Shown piece by piece: positions 5,100 to 5,225 of a stretch of 5,225 bases of DNA. The notes beneath the pieces are model-generated. The model was not told the DNA's origin. It saw only the letters and a program-made list of their open reading frames with translations, and did not search any database. The DNA lies in NCBI GenBank assembly GCA_029267795.1, contig JAJUHR010000147.1, forward strand, positions 1 through 5,225, given 5' to 3'. Numbering within the stretch: the first letter of the stretch is position 1; each line of letters opens with the position of its first letter. The position numbers and the translations under genes are program-made. This DNA is from Planctomycetota bacterium. GTDB lineage: Bacteria; Planctomycetota; Phycisphaerae; Phycisphaerales; Phycisphaeraceae.

Positions 5100-5225
5100 A
5101 TGGCCAAGACCCGTGAGATCAAGGGCCGGATGAAGGCAGTGGGCAACATCCGCCGGATCACCCGGACGATGCAGCTGATCGCCACAGCCCGGTTCCAGAC
5201 CTCGCAGCGCCGCGCCACCGCCGCC
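5100..5225 (+). CDS. atpG: F1 ATP synthase gamma subunit, N-terminal part (cut by window end)
   Basis: The gamma subunit forms the rotating central stalk of F1, coupling proton or sodium flow through F0 to ATP synthesis on the alpha/beta hexamer. The 42 visible residues match the family N-terminus: REIKGRMKAVGNIRRIT (5-21) corresponds to the usual REIK-RI-SV-N--KIT, and MQLIATARF (24-32) to the AM-MVAA-K segment, part of the N-terminal helix of the coiled-coil shaft. The ATG at 5100 is chosen because homology begins within four residues; it lacks a Shine-Dalgarno. An internal ATG at 5130 would remove part of the conserved helix. In most bacteria atpG follows atpA in an operon; here the upstream neighbour is a divergent membrane protein gene, so atpG seems to be the first gene of its transcript. 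Confidence 0.93.
   Translation, partial: MAKTREIKGRMKAVGNIRRITRTMQLIATARFQTSQRRATAA

Overview
The window looks like chromosomal DNA from a high-GC bacterium, most likely a planctomycete of the Phycisphaerae type. That guess rests on the overall GC-rich codon use, the N-terminus of the ATP synthase gamma subunit (NIRRITRTMQLIATARF) and the DEVD form of the DEAD-box helicase. It is an inference from sequence character, not a database match. No mobile element, CRISPR array, tRNA, rRNA or phage gene was found.

Layout from left to right. (1) 1-306, +: the C-terminal end of an alpha/beta hydrolase whose start lies outside the window. (2) 207-1487, -: alanine racemase (alr), convergent with the hydrolase and overlapping it by 100 bp through variable C-terminal tails on both sides. 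(3) 1551-2032: a 480-bp divergent intergenic region with a good promoter candidate for the helicase, implying an mRNA leader of about 375 nt with several hairpins. (4) 2033-3424, +: a 463-aa DEAD-box RNA helicase with all core motifs, motif II reading DEVD. (5) 3425-3776: a convergent intergenic region holding a strong 17-bp-stem terminator for the helicase and a second perfect 13-bp stem that probably ends the gene on the other side. (6) 3777-4082, -: a small exported acidic protein of unknown function with a clear signal peptide. (7) 4293-4958, -: a six-helix membrane protein resembling the DUF2238/YjdF family. (8) 4959-5099: a short divergent region with imperfect G-rich tandem repeats and an atpG promoter whose -10 box sits almost against the ATG. 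(9) 5100-5225, +: the first 42 codons of the F1 ATP synthase gamma subunit (atpG), cut by the window end.

The genes do not form one pathway. They are housekeeping genes (cell-wall D-alanine supply, RNA remodelling, ATP synthesis) mixed with two envelope proteins, mostly as single transcription units with their own promoters or terminators. I see no evidence for a new multi-gene system. The points worth a second look are the helicase leader, the hydrolase/alr overlap, the G-run repeats before atpG, the near-leaderless atpG start, the apparent separation of atpG from atpA, and the small secreted protein.
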